Assembly (NCBI RefSeq): GCF_025398275.1
Contig: NZ_JAODOR010000014.1
Span: 112,239 to 176,238 of the forward strand
Length of the DNA stretch: 64,000 nucleotides
From: Microbacterium memoriense
GTDB taxonomy: Bacteria; Actinomycetota; Actinomycetes; Actinomycetales; Microbacteriaceae
Direction of reading: 5' to 3'
The number at the start of each line of letters is the position of its first letter. Position 1 is the first letter of the stretch. Shown one piece after another: positions 1 through 9,889 of this stretch. The notes under the pieces are model-generated. The model was not told the origin of the DNA. It did no database searches and saw nothing but the letters and a program-made list of their open reading frames with translations. The position numbers and the translations under genes are program-made.

Positions 1-224
1 AGGCCTGCACCTGAGCCGATGTCACCAACTCGACCACCAGCGGGAAACAGTGGTCCGGCCACAGCGGAGTTCAGAATGTGCCGGCTCCACAATCGGGGGA
101 GTTCGAGGGGACCGATCAGACCCCGCTCCTCGCCATGTTGCGCCAATGCAGCCGTAAACTGGCGCGCCTGCACGATTCGATCACCGAAGATGTCGGCTGC
201 GACGTCAGGTTCTTGCTCGAGCAT
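1..224 (-). CDS. rsmG: 16S rRNA m7G527 methyltransferase RsmG (GidB), C-terminus cut by window edge
   Basis: RsmG methylates G527 of 16S rRNA from S-adenosylmethionine. Only the first 74 or so codons are inside the window; the rest lies to the left. The translated start (MLEQEPDVAADIFGDR) leads into the family pattern GLIGPLELPRLWSRHILNS and then GDIGSGAG, the SAM-binding motif I, at the edge. It is the last visible gene of the leftward rpmH-rnpA-yidD-yidC-jag-rsmG series, the classical origin-left order. The ATG at 224 is chosen because it keeps the usual N-terminal length. A parS site lies directly upstream. Confidence 0.9.
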   Translation of the reverse strand, partial: MLEQEPDVAADIFGDRIVQARQFTAALAQHGEERGLIGPLELPRLWSRHILNSAVAGPLFPAGGRVGDIGSGAG

Positions 225-230
225 CACTGG

Positions 231-246
231 AGTTTCACGTGAAACG
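231..246. promoter_or_regulatory. parS centromere site (ParB binding)
   Basis: The 14-bp perfect palindrome GTTTCACGTGAAAC at 232-245 is the invariant core of the bacterial parS consensus TGTTTCACGTGAAACA; only the two outermost bases differ. It sits in the short gap between rsmG and jag, about 2.8 kb left of dnaA, where ParB sites cluster in actinobacteria. ParB loading here would organise the origin for segregation. parA and parB normally lie just left of rsmG and are outside the window. Confidence 0.85.
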
Positions 247-750
247 TCACGCGCGACGGATGACCGTGTGGCGGTCCGCACCATCGCCATATGACTCGGA
301 AACCAAGCCACGCTCCGAGACGATATCGTGCACGAGCTTGCGTTCGTAGCTCGACATTGCGGGCAGCGAAGCTTGGGACACACCCTCATCGAGGCGCGCA
401 ATGGCGCGGTCAACGAGCTTCTGCAGCTGCTGCTGACGTGCGTCACGCGATCCGCCGACGTCGAGAATGAGACGCGAGAAGCGACCCGTCTTGGTCTGCA
501 CGGCAATGCGGGTGAGTTCCTGCAGCGCCTGCACGGTGTCGGGCTCCGAGATCAACGACAGCGCGGCATCGTCGTCGTTCTCAACGGAGACATAAGCGCG
601 GCCGCTGCGCACATCGAGCGCGAGATCTCCGTCGATGTCGGCGATGTCGAGCAGTCCCTCGAGATAGTCCGCGGCGACATCGCCTTCCTGCTCCAGCTGC
701 TCAACGGTCGCCGTCGGGCGCAGAGTGTCCTGTTCGGGAGTGGTAGTCAT
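247..750 (-). CDS. jag: Jag/KhpB RNA-binding protein (KH and R3H domains)
   Basis: Single-stranded nucleic-acid-binding protein of the SpoIIIJ-associated (Jag/KhpB) family, 167 aa. An acidic N-terminus is followed by a KH-like region (about residues 28-100) and a C-terminal R3H domain (about 105-167) with the Arg/His signature in SYERKLVHDIVSERG. It lies 19 nt downstream of yidC, the usual neighbour. In Firmicutes, KhpB works with KhpA in RNA regulation of division and wall synthesis; the same role here is inferred. The ATG at 750 gives normal family length. Confidence 0.93.
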   Translation of the reverse strand: MTTTPEQDTLRPTATVEQLEQEGDVAADYLEGLLDIADIDGDLALDVRSGRAYVSVENDDDAALSLISEPDTVQALQELTRIAVQTKTGRFSRLILDVGGSRDARQQQLQKLVDRAIARLDEGVSQASLPAMSSYERKLVHDIVSERGLVSESYGDGADRHTVIRRA

Positions 751-769
751 GATGATCCTCGCGGCTCTC

Positions 770-1879
770 TCAGGCGTCCGTGGGCGGGTTGGTGTTCTTC
801 TGCGCCTGCTTCTTCGCGCGCTGCTTGCTCACCGGCTGCTGACGCTTGGGAGCCTCCGCCTTGGCCTTCTGCGCTTCGTCGAAAAGCCGCTGCTGCTCGG
901 CCTGGTACTTCTCCAAGGGAATGATCTTGCCCTGCGCGTCGAGCGCCTTGCCCTTACGAGCGAGTCGCTCCTCGCGAGCCTTTGCGGCATCCGAACCGGG
1001 GGTGGGGAGGTTCCGAATCACGATGAACTGCTGAACCATCGTCCAGATGTTGGACGTGAACCAGTACAGGACGACGCCGAGCGGGAAGAAGACACCCGAG
1101 AAGATGAACGCCAACGGCAGAACGTAAAGCATGATCTTCTGCATCTGGTACGCCTGGCCGGTCTTGGCCTCCGGCGACAGGTTCTTCGAGATGATCTGCA
1201 ACTGGGTGAAGAACTGCGAGGCGATCATCAGGATGACGAGGATGATGAGGATGACGACGGTGACCGTCTCACCGGCACCCCACGCCTCGATCATGTTGAC
1301 GTGCAGGGGAGCAACACTGAACAGCTCAGCGTCGTAGAACTGCTTGGTCAAGTCGGCGTTGAGCAGCCCGACGCCGCCCATGCTCCACTCGGCGTGCTTC
1401 TTGACGTCCGAGAGCGTGTAGAACATGCCGAGCAGAATCGGCATCTGCACGAGCAGAGGAAGGCAGCTCGACACGGGGGTGGTGCCGTGCTTCTTGTACA
1501 GCGCCATCGTCTCTCGGCTCATCGCCTCACGAGAGAGTTGATCCTTCTTACCGCGATACTTCTCCTGGACTTTTCGCAGTTCAGGGGCGATTTCCATCAT
1601 CTTGCGCTGGCTCTTGATCTGCCGAACGAAGAGAGGGATCAACGCAGAGCGCACGACGATCACGAGGCCGATGATCGACAGCACCCAAGTGGTGCCGGCA
1701 TTCGCCTCCATACCGATCGAGGTGAAAACCCAGTGCCAGAACACCAAGATCGCCTCGACGATCCACTTGAACGGCCACATGATCGTGCTGAAGAAGTCGA
1801 GGCCCGTTGTTGGCATCGGCGTCGTCGGCGTGGGAACAGCCGGCGACGGAGTCGCAGCGGCAAAGAGAAGATCCAGCAC
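770..1879 (-). CDS. yidC: Membrane protein insertase YidC/Oxa1
   Basis: Inserts and folds inner-membrane proteins, alone or with SecYEG. The 369-aa product has a short Pro/Thr-rich N-terminus, a first membrane segment at about 28-53, then TM helices near 65-85, 140-155, 200-225 and 255-300, the Gram-positive YidC layout without a large periplasmic domain. Arg77 (IVVRSALIPLF) matches the groove arginine. The C-terminal 40 residues are rich in Lys, Gln and Ala, as in homologues that contact ribosomes. The GTG start at 1879 follows an AAAGGA ribosome-binding site and lies 3 nt after yidD. Confidence 0.97.
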   Translation of the reverse strand: MLDLLFAAATPSPAVPTPTTPMPTTGLDFFSTIMWPFKWIVEAILVFWHWVFTSIGMEANAGTTWVLSIIGLVIVVRSALIPLFVRQIKSQRKMMEIAPELRKVQEKYRGKKDQLSREAMSRETMALYKKHGTTPVSSCLPLLVQMPILLGMFYTLSDVKKHAEWSMGGVGLLNADLTKQFYDAELFSVAPLHVNMIEAWGAGETVTVVILIILVILMIASQFFTQLQIISKNLSPEAKTGQAYQMQKIMLYVLPLAFIFSGVFFPLGVVLYWFTSNIWTMVQQFIVIRNLPTPGSDAAKAREERLARKGKALDAQGKIIPLEKYQAEQQRLFDEAQKAKAEAPKRQQPVSKQRAKKQAQKNTNPPTDA

Positions 1880-1882
1880 GGA

Positions 1883-2239
1883 TCAGTCCTTTCTGGGGGG
1901 CACGACGAATCCGTGCGGAGTCAGTTCATGACGGAAGTGCGCGTGCGGCTTCACATCATCGATCCCACCCTGAGCCCACGGGTGGCACCGAGCGAGTCGG
2001 GCAGCCGTGAGTGCGGCGCCTTTCACCGCTCCGTGCTGCTGGACCGCTCCGACTGCGTAGGCCGAACAGGATGGGTAGTACTTGCAGACATCGCCGTAGA
2101 CGTGCGAAATCGTGGCTCGATACCCGTGAAGGGCGGCCAGGACGACATTGCGGGGCAACAGGGGAAGACCCCTCATCACTTCGGATGCCACAAGTGCACC
2201 GTCGCCGACCGAAGAAACCGGAAGGGTCGAGACGCTCAC
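1883..2239 (-). CDS. yidD: Membrane protein insertion efficiency factor YidD
   Basis: Small membrane-associated protein (118 aa) that assists YidC-dependent insertion. The family signature CKYYPSCSAYA is at residues 52-62, followed by HGAVKGAALTAARLARCHPW and a Gly-Gly-Asp segment. I choose the GTG at 2239: it overlaps the rnpA stop as GTGA and has GGAAAG about 6 nt upstream. A second in-frame GTG at 2263 would add eight residues inside rnpA and has a weaker ribosome-binding site. Part of the rpmH-rnpA-yidD-yidC operon. Confidence 0.92.
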   Translation of the reverse strand: MSVSTLPVSSVGDGALVASEVMRGLPLLPRNVVLAALHGYRATISHVYGDVCKYYPSCSAYAVGAVQQHGAVKGAALTAARLARCHPWAQGGIDDVKPHAHFRHELTPHGFVVPPRKD

Positions 2240-2574
2240 GCCGCTGCTTTCCGGCCGAGACACCGGGTGACTTCATCGCGCAGCTGAGCGTAGTCAGCGG
2301 TCGCCGCGGAAGGCAGAGCACGGATGACGACGTCAGCTCCGACGCGGACTCCGGGCAACGCGTCGGCACACACGGCCTTCAGCCGGCGACGGACGGTGTT
2401 GCGGGTCACAGCGTTCCCCACTTGCTTACTGACGATGAATCCGAACCGCGCAGAGCGGTGTTCGGCTGTTGCGACCACGTAGGTCACCGTGCTCGAGCCG
2501 GCGCATCGGGAACCTCCTCGCACGACGGACTTGTAGTCCGCGCCGCGAGTGATGCGATTCCCGCGCGCCAGCAC
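2236..2574 (-). CDS. rnpA: Ribonuclease P protein component
   Basis: Protein subunit of RNase P, which with the rnpB RNA matures tRNA 5' ends. The 112-aa product carries the basic RNR signature (KQVGNAVTRNTVRRRLK, residues 50-66) after a conserved FGFIVSK strand, and starts with the usual RxxRItrgxDYksVvR pattern. It is 9 nt downstream of rpmH and overlaps yidD by 4 nt, so both are translationally coupled. Confidence 0.96.
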   Translation of the reverse strand: MLARGNRITRGADYKSVVRGGSRCAGSSTVTYVVATAEHRSARFGFIVSKQVGNAVTRNTVRRRLKAVCADALPGVRVGADVVIRALPSAATADYAQLRDEVTRCLGRKAAA

Positions 2575-2583
2575 GCGGTCAGG

Positions 2584-2721
2584 TCAGGCCGACAGCTCGA
2601 CGCGGCCCTTGGCGCGGCGAGCCGAAAGGATGCCGCGGCCGGCACGCGTACGCATGCGGGCGCGGAAACCGTGCTTCTTGGCGCGGCGGCGGTTGTTGGG
2701 CTGGAACGTGCGCTTGGTCAT
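2584..2721 (-). CDS. rpmH: 50S ribosomal protein L34
   Basis: 45-aa L34 with the nearly universal sequence [19 protein letters not shown] and Arg/Lys richness throughout. The frame stays open for 40 codons upstream, but homologues start at this ATG and GGAGTG lies about 8 nt before it. First gene of the leftward operon; its promoter must lie in 2722-3009, inside the left half of oriC. Confidence 0.98.
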   Translation of the reverse strand: MTKRTFQPNNRRRAKKHGFRARMRTRAGRGILSARRAKGRVELSA

Positions 2722-3009
2722 GAGGATCACTCCGGATCGGCGGTCACCGGAACGCTCGGGGCCGGGGACACAGGTATAGGGACTGCCCATGCGGGCGTAA
2801 GTCAACCGATTAAGGCTACGTCGAGACGGCCTGAAACTCAAACCGAGCAGTTCGGAGCCACATTATCCACCGCTCGAGCGCCATGCCTGGCGGCGACACG
2901 CAGCCCGGATCTACAGTGGATTTTGCGCCGGACACACTCCCTGACTAGCGTGTCACGGATAGTTATCCACAGGTGTGGATCGTTTTCATCATCGGCTCCC
3001 GGGAGGGAC
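2722..3009. other. oriC: oriC left half: rpmH-dnaA intergenic region with DnaA boxes
   Basis: 288-bp gap between divergent rpmH and dnaA. It holds a perfect DnaA box TTATCCACA at 2963-2971, an 8/9 box TTATCCACC at 2863-2871, and a weaker reverse match TGTGGATCG at 2974-2982 immediately beside the perfect one. The pair near 2963-2982 lies about 30 bp before the dnaA start, so DnaA autoregulation is plausible. The rpmH promoter must also be here; TTGACT read leftward near 2800 is a possible -35. Confidence 0.75.
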
Positions 3010-4428
3010 ATGTCTCAGCACGAAATTCCGGATGTCCCGGTCTGGACCGCCGTGCTGGACGAACTCATGCGTGACGAGCGCGTCACTCCGCAGCTGCAGG
3101 GTTTCTTGAGTCTCGCCGTCGCACAGGGCGTCATGAGCGGCACTCTCTATCTCGATGTTCCCAACGACCTGACGGCTGCCCAGCTGAACAAGCGACTCCG
3201 GGCTCCGATCATGGAAGCTCTCGCGAATGTGGATGCCGAACCCTCGGCCTCATCCTTCCGCGTGGTGGTGAACCCCGAGCTCGCCGACGCGCATCTGACG
3301 GCGCCCGTCCCGGTGCAATCGACCGCCCCTCAGATGACGGTCATCCGACCGGCGTCGGAAGAGTATGTCGAGCAGGCGGCATCGTCCGCCCGCAGCGACA
3401 CTCGCCTCAACCCCAAATACAGCTTCGACAACTTCGTCATCGGACAATCCAATCGCTTCGCTCACGCGGCCGCAGTCGCCGTGGCCGAAGCCCCGGCCAA
3501 GGCCTACAACCCGCTCTTCATCTATGGAGATTCGGGTCTCGGCAAGACCCACCTCCTGCATGCCATCGGTGACTACGCCCTCAGCCTCTACACCGGCATC
3601 CGCGTGCGGTACGTCTCGAGTGAAGAGTTCACGAATGACTTCATCAACTCGATCGCGAACAACCGCGGGTCGGCATTCCAAGCGCGGTATCGAGATGTCG
3701 ACATCCTTCTGATCGACGACATCCAATTCCTCCAGGGGCGTCAAGAGACGCAGGAAGCGTTCTTCCACACCTTCAACACTCTCCACGACCACGACAAACA
3801 GGTCGTGATCACGAGTGATGTCCCGCCTCGTCAACTCACCGGGTTCGAAGACCGGATGCGCAGCAGGTTCGAATGGGGCCTCATCACCGACGTACAAGCG
3901 CCCGACCTCGAGACCCGCATCGCCATCCTCCGCAAGAAGGCACAGTCCGAGCGGCTTCTCGTTCCCGACGATGTACTGGAATACATCGCGACGAAGGTGT
4001 CTTCCAACATCCGCGAACTCGAGGGCGCGCTCATTCGTGTCTCGGCTTTTGCGAGCCTCAACCGCTCGAACCTCGATATTTCGTTGGCTCAGACCGTGCT
4101 GCGGGACATCGTCGACACCGACGACACCAACATCATCTCCCCGACCGACATCATCACCGCGACCGCGCAATACTTCCGGCTCTCGGTCGACGACCTGTAC
4201 GGCTCCAGTCGATCGCAGTCGATCGCGACAGCTCGACAGATCGCGATGTACCTCTGCCGCGAGCGGACGAGTCTGTCGCTCCCGAAAATCGGTCAACTCT
4301 TCGGCAATCGTGATCACACCACGGTCATGTACGCCTGCAAGAAGATCGCGGAGCTCATGAAGGAGCGTCGCTCGATCTACAACCAGGTTTCCGAGATCAC
4401 AACGCAGCTCGGGCGCATCGGCCGCTGA
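3010..4428 (+). CDS. dnaA: Chromosomal replication initiator DnaA
   Basis: AAA+ ATPase that binds DnaA boxes and melts oriC. The 472-aa product has an N-terminal helicase-interaction domain (1-85), a short linker, an AAA+ domain with Walker [10 protein letters not shown] at about 172-180 and Walker [11 protein letters not shown] near 232-241, and a C-terminal DNA-binding domain with [15 protein letters not shown] near 430-446. The ATG at 3010 is preceded by GGGAGG and gives normal length; the open frame extends about 330 codons further upstream only because GC-rich antisense of rnpA lacks stops. Confidence 0.98.
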   Translation: MSQHEIPDVPVWTAVLDELMRDERVTPQLQGFLSLAVAQGVMSGTLYLDVPNDLTAAQLNKRLRAPIMEALANVDAEPSASSFRVVVNPELADAHLTAPVPVQSTAPQMTVIRPASEEYVEQAASSARSDTRLNPKYSFDNFVIGQSNRFAHAAAVAVAEAPAKAYNPLFIYGDSGLGKTHLLHAIGDYALSLYTGIRVRYVSSEEFTNDFINSIANNRGSAFQARYRDVDILLIDDIQFLQGRQETQEAFFHTFNTLHDHDKQVVITSDVPPRQLTGFEDRMRSRFEWGLITDVQAPDLETRIAILRKKAQSERLLVPDDVLEYIATKVSSNIRELEGALIRVSAFASLNRSNLDISLAQTVLRDIVDTDDTNIISPTDIITATAQYFRLSVDDLYGSSRSQSIATARQIAMYLCRERTSLSLPKIGQLFGNRDHTTVMYACKKIAELMKERRSIYNQVSEITTQLGRIGR

Positions 4429-4855
4429 TCGCAGCTCGCACGCAGCGGGCATATTCCTGCCCGCGCGCTTGACACGACTCCGTGCGAACGCGATCATACG
4501 TGTTCTTCACAGTGTGGAAAGCCTGTGGATAACTCGTCATCAAACGCGGACTTCTGTGAACGAATGGCAACTCCCTGTGGAATCACCGTCGACGTTCGGG
4601 ATGCGGGTCGCCTCACGCCGCGCCACTCATCCGCACCTCGCCCACAAGTTACACGCGTGTGGTTTCCGTGTCTCGACTCGGATCGACCGAGTTATCCCCA
4701 GTTTCCACAGGGGTTAACACCATGACAGTTACCTCTCTTGAAGAAACCCGTTCGATAACCAGAACGAACAACGCGCTCCGTGAAAAGCCGTCTGCGGAAA
4801 CCGAACCACAAGGGCACTAGCATGGGAGGGCTTTAGTCGACCCAAGGGAGCGCCA
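4429..4855. other. oriC: oriC right half: dnaA-dnaN intergenic region
   Basis: 427-bp non-coding gap, less GC-rich than its surroundings. A perfect reverse DnaA box TGTGGATAA lies at 4524-4532, an 8/9 box TTATCCCCA at 4692-4700, and weaker candidates at 4513-4521 (TGTGGAAAG), 4576-4584 and 4701-4709 (GTTTCCACA). The stretch from about 4710 to 4800 is locally AT-enriched and is the best candidate for the unwinding element. dnaA-dnaN is the usual oriC location in actinobacteria. The dnaN promoter must lie near the right end. Confidence 0.8.
4445..4464 (+). terminator. Hairpin after dnaA, possible terminator
   Basis: Perfect 7-bp arms GCGGGCA and TGCCCGC around a 6-nt loop, 17 nt after the dnaA stop codon. 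There is no T tract, so intrinsic termination is only probable; many actinobacterial terminators lack one. Confidence 0.45.
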
Positions 4856-5998
4856 GTGAAGTTCCACGTGAATCGCGATGTTTTCAGCGAGGCCGTGTCA
4901 TTCGTCGTCAAGCTCCTGCCGCAGAGAAATCCGCAGCCGATCTTGGCCGGCGTGCTGATCGAGGCATCCGAAGAGGGCCTCTCGCTCGCGGCGTTCGACT
5001 ACGAAGCCTCAGCACGCACCACGATCGACGCAACCGTCGACGCCCCAGGCACGATCCTCGTCCACGGGCGGTTGCTGTCGGAGATCGCGAGTCGATTGCC
5101 GAACGCTCCCGTCCAGATCGAGGTCGGAGAGGACGATGGAATCGTTCTGACGTGCGGCTCGGCGCGGTTCACCCTGGCATCGATGCCGGTGCAGGAATAT
5201 CCCGCGATCCCCGAGGTGTCCGGCGAGTCGGGCCTTGTGCCGGCCGAAGAGTTCGCGACGGCGATCGCTCAGGTCGCTTTCGCGGCATCTCGCGACGACG
5301 TGACACCCGTGTTGACGGGTGTTCAGCTCGAGGTGGCGGGTACGCAGCTCAGCCTGGTCGCGACCGACCGCTACCGCGTCGCGCTCCGCGAAGTCTCGTG
5401 GGACGGCGGCACGGTCGCGTCCGACGAGTCCACCACGGCACTCGTGCCGGCACGAACCTTGACCGAGGTCGGGAAGACTTTCGCGCACTCGGGTGACATC
5501 AAGATCTCGTTCTCGGGCTCGGGTGATCGCGAGATCATCGCCTTCACCGCGGCCAACAAGACCGTGACCTCGCTGCTCATCAAGGGCAACTTCCCGCCGG
5601 TTCGCCGCCTGTTCCCCGAGCAGACCGATCACTACGCCGTCGTGAACACCGCGGAGCTGGCCGAAGCCGTCCGACGCGTGTCGCTCGTGCTCGACCGTTC
5701 CGCTCCCCTCCGTTTCACGTTCAGCGAGGACGGCGTCTCGATGGATGCCTCCGGAACCGAGCAGGCTCGCGCATCCGAATCGGTCGACGCGACATTGGCC
5801 GGTGACGATGTCACGCTGGGACTCAATCCGCAGTACTTGCTCGAGGCCCTCGGGGCCGTCAAGAGCGAGTTCGCGCGGATCACGTTCACTTCCAGCGACA
5901 ACGCGAACAAGCTGAGCCCGGTGCTGATCACCCCGCAGACGTCCGGTGGGCCGGAGAGCTTCAAATATCTGCTGCAGCCGAACCTGCTTCTGCGCTGA
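4856..5998 (+). CDS. dnaN: DNA polymerase III beta subunit (sliding clamp)
   Basis: Ring-shaped processivity clamp that tethers DNA polymerase III and other clamp-binding proteins. The 380-aa length and three similar domains of about 125 aa fit the family; the start reads MKFHVNRDVFSEAVSFV, and the C-terminal third keeps the LNPQYLLEAL pattern. The GTG at 4856 has AAGGGAG 6 nt upstream. NucS in this window ends in a clamp-binding-type tail and is a likely partner. The first codons carry a parS-like palindrome (4861-4874). Confidence 0.98.
   Translation: MKFHVNRDVFSEAVSFVVKLLPQRNPQPILAGVLIEASEEGLSLAAFDYEASARTTIDATVDAPGTILVHGRLLSEIASRLPNAPVQIEVGEDDGIVLTCGSARFTLASMPVQEYPAIPEVSGESGLVPAEEFATAIAQVAFAASRDDVTPVLTGVQLEVAGTQLSLVATDRYRVALREVSWDGGTVASDESTTALVPARTLTEVGKTFAHSGDIKISFSGSGDREIIAFTAANKTVTSLLIKGNFPPVRRLFPEQTDHYAVVNTAELAEAVRRVSLVLDRSAPLRFTFSEDGVSMDASGTEQARASESVDATLAGDDVTLGLNPQYLLEALGAVKSEFARITFTSSDNANKLSPVLITPQTSGGPESFKYLLQPNLLLR
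4861..4874. promoter_or_regulatory. Degenerate parS-like palindrome at the dnaN start
   Basis: GTTCCACGTGAATC matches the parS core GTTTCACGTGAAAC at 12 of 14 positions and keeps the central CACGTG intact. It lies within dnaN codons 2-7. Secondary ParB sites near oriC often have one or two mismatches, but two are at the limit and the codons are themselves constrained. Confidence 0.35.
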
Positions 5999-6035
5999 CA
6001 TCGGGAGTGTCATCCACGCCGCCTAGGCTGATCCG

Positions 6036-7223
6036 GTGATCGTCGAGCAGCTCAGCCTCGTCGACTTCCGCAACTATGCGGTCGCCGACGTTGCCTTGAC
6101 GGCGGGTGCCAACGTCTTCGTCGGTCGCAACGGACAAGGCAAAACGAATCTCGCCGAGGCGATCGCCTACCTGGCCACACTCGGCTCCCACCGCGTTTCG
6201 CAGGATGCGCCGATGGTGCGTGATGGGGCGGATGCCGCGATCATCCGTGCTCGTCTCTCCCACGGCGATCGGCGGATCGTTCTGGAAATGCAGATCAACC
6301 GTTCCGGTGCCAACAAGGCGCGGGTGAACGGAGCGGCGGTGCGTCCCGTGGAGCTTCCGCGGTACGCGCAAGTGGTGCTGTTCGCCCCCGAAGATCTGCA
6401 GATCGTCCGCGGCGACCCGTCTGCGCGACGTCGATTCGCGGACCAGCTGCTCATCCAGCGTGCTCCGCGCATGGCCGGCGTCCTCGCCGACTACGACCGA
6501 GTGCTGAAGCAGCGCAACGCTCTCCTCAAGTCCGCACGATCGCGGGGTGTCCGCGGTGAAGGCCTGTCGACTCTCGAGGTGTGGGACGACAAGCTCGTCC
6601 AACTCGGTACCGAGGTCATTCGCGCACGTCTCGCCATTGCGGCGGACTTGTCCGCTCCCGTCGCGGCGGCGTACGCCGCAATCGCCGGCGAAGACCATCG
6701 GCCCGAGCTCGAGTGGAGCCTGACGGTGGATGGCGGTGACGCGGCCGATGACGGGGACGATCTCGATAGACCGACGCTGCGCCCCGGCACTCGATCGGCG
6801 GGTGCACCTGCCGAGCAGATCGCGACGGGGTTCCGTCAGGCACTCGCCGCCAAACGTTCGCAGGAGCTCGACCGCGCGATCACGCTCGTCGGACCGCATC
6901 GCGATGACCTTCTCCTCCGTGTGCGCGATCTTCCGGTCAAGGGCTACGCCTCACACGGTGAGTCATGGTCGGTCGCGCTCGCGCTCCGACTCGCGTCTGC
7001 TCGCTTGTTGCGGGAACAGTCCCAGCTGGGTGATCCGGTGCTGATTCTCGACGATGTCTTCGCCGAGCTCGATGCCGACCGGCGTGCCCGGTTGGCCGGA
7101 CTCGTGGGCGATTTCGAACAGGTCATCGTCACGGCCGCCGTCGAGGAGGATGTGCCGCCGGCGCTCCGCGCTCGCACCGTCCGGGTCGTGGCCGGCACCA
7201 TCCAGGAGGTCGCCGATGACTGA
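6036..7223 (+). CDS. recF: DNA replication and repair protein RecF
   Basis: SMC-like ABC ATPase that loads RecA at single-strand gaps with RecO and RecR. The 395-aa product has Walker A GRNGQGKT at 30-37, an ABC signature region near 310, and Walker B with D-loop LILDDVFAELD near 335-345. The GTG start at 6036 is preceded by TAGGCT at 6024-6029, leaving 6 nt, the leaderless spacing seen repeatedly here. It lies 37 nt after dnaN and overlaps the next gene by 8 nt. Confidence 0.97.
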   Translation: MIVEQLSLVDFRNYAVADVALTAGANVFVGRNGQGKTNLAEAIAYLATLGSHRVSQDAPMVRDGADAAIIRARLSHGDRRIVLEMQINRSGANKARVNGAAVRPVELPRYAQVVLFAPEDLQIVRGDPSARRRFADQLLIQRAPRMAGVLADYDRVLKQRNALLKSARSRGVRGEGLSTLEVWDDKLVQLGTEVIRARLAIAADLSAPVAAAYAAIAGEDHRPELEWSLTVDGGDAADDGDDLDRPTLRPGTRSAGAPAEQIATGFRQALAAKRSQELDRAITLVGPHRDDLLLRVRDLPVKGYASHGESWSVALALRLASARLLREQSQLGDPVLILDDVFAELDADRRARLAGLVGDFEQVIVTAAVEEDVPPALRARTVRVVAGTIQEVADD

Positions 7224-7713
7224 ATCACACCTCGGCGGGATTCCCGAAACTGTCGCGACATACCTCCGACTGCGGGGTCTCGAGCCTTCGGCGCGCACTG
7301 CTCGGCGGCGCAAGAAGCGCGGTGACATCGACGACGACAAGATGCCCTTCGCACCGGGGCGCGACCCCACAGGTGTCGGCGATGTCCTGGCGGACCTCAC
7401 ACGTCAGGCGGGCTGGGATTCGCAACTCGCGCGCGAAGACCTGGTCTTGCAATGGGAACAGGTGACCGGTGCCGAGACCGCGCGGCATGCGAGTCCGGTG
7501 GCTCTGGCCGACGGCATCCTGACTGTGCAGTGCGATTCGACCGCCTGGGCCAAGAACCTTCAACTCATGCGCGCAGACATCGTGACGCAGCTCATGCGAC
7601 GATTCCCCGATGCCGGGGTGCAGAACGTGCGGTTCGTCGGACCGGACGTCCCCTCATGGAAATGGGGCCCCAGAGCCGTTCCAGGGCGCGGTCCTCGCGA
7701 TACCTACGGCTAA
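7216..7713 (+). CDS. DUF721 / DciA-family helicase-loading-associated protein
   Basis: 165-aa protein of the DUF721 family between recF and gyrB. Members in bacteria lacking DnaC/DnaI (DciA) interact with the replicative helicase DnaB; that role here is family inference. A charged N-terminus with RRRKKRG (about 30-36) precedes a KH-like domain (about 60-150) with the typical WEQVTGAETARHASPV and VQCDSTAWAKNLQLM segments. The ATG at 7216 overlaps the recF end by 8 nt. Confidence 0.9.
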   Translation: MTESHLGGIPETVATYLRLRGLEPSARTARRRKKRGDIDDDKMPFAPGRDPTGVGDVLADLTRQAGWDSQLAREDLVLQWEQVTGAETARHASPVALADGILTVQCDSTAWAKNLQLMRADIVTQLMRRFPDAGVQNVRFVGPDVPSWKWGPRAVPGRGPRDTYG

Positions 7714-7780
7714 TCCACGTCCTGCGGCATCCGGAGCGGTTTCCGCGCGCCACAGCGCCATTCAGACCCCTCAGAAGAGA

Positions 7781-9859
<2,079 letters not shown>

Positions 9860-9889
9860 CCCTTCGACCAGCTCAGGGACCTCTGAAAA

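Noticed and set aside
725..2287. Long open frame antisense to yidC and yidD
   Set aside because: Stop-poor antisense of GC-rich coding sequence; Arg/Leu/Asp-rich product with no family features, and the opposite strand encodes clear YidC.
2011..3009. N-terminal extension of the dnaA frame upstream of 3010
   Set aside because: Runs through rnpA, rpmH and oriC antisense; DnaA homologues start at MSQHEIP with a GGGAGG site.
4469..4725. Two short frames inside the dnaA-dnaN gap
   Set aside because: They span DnaA boxes, lack ribosome-binding sites, and the gap is the expected oriC.
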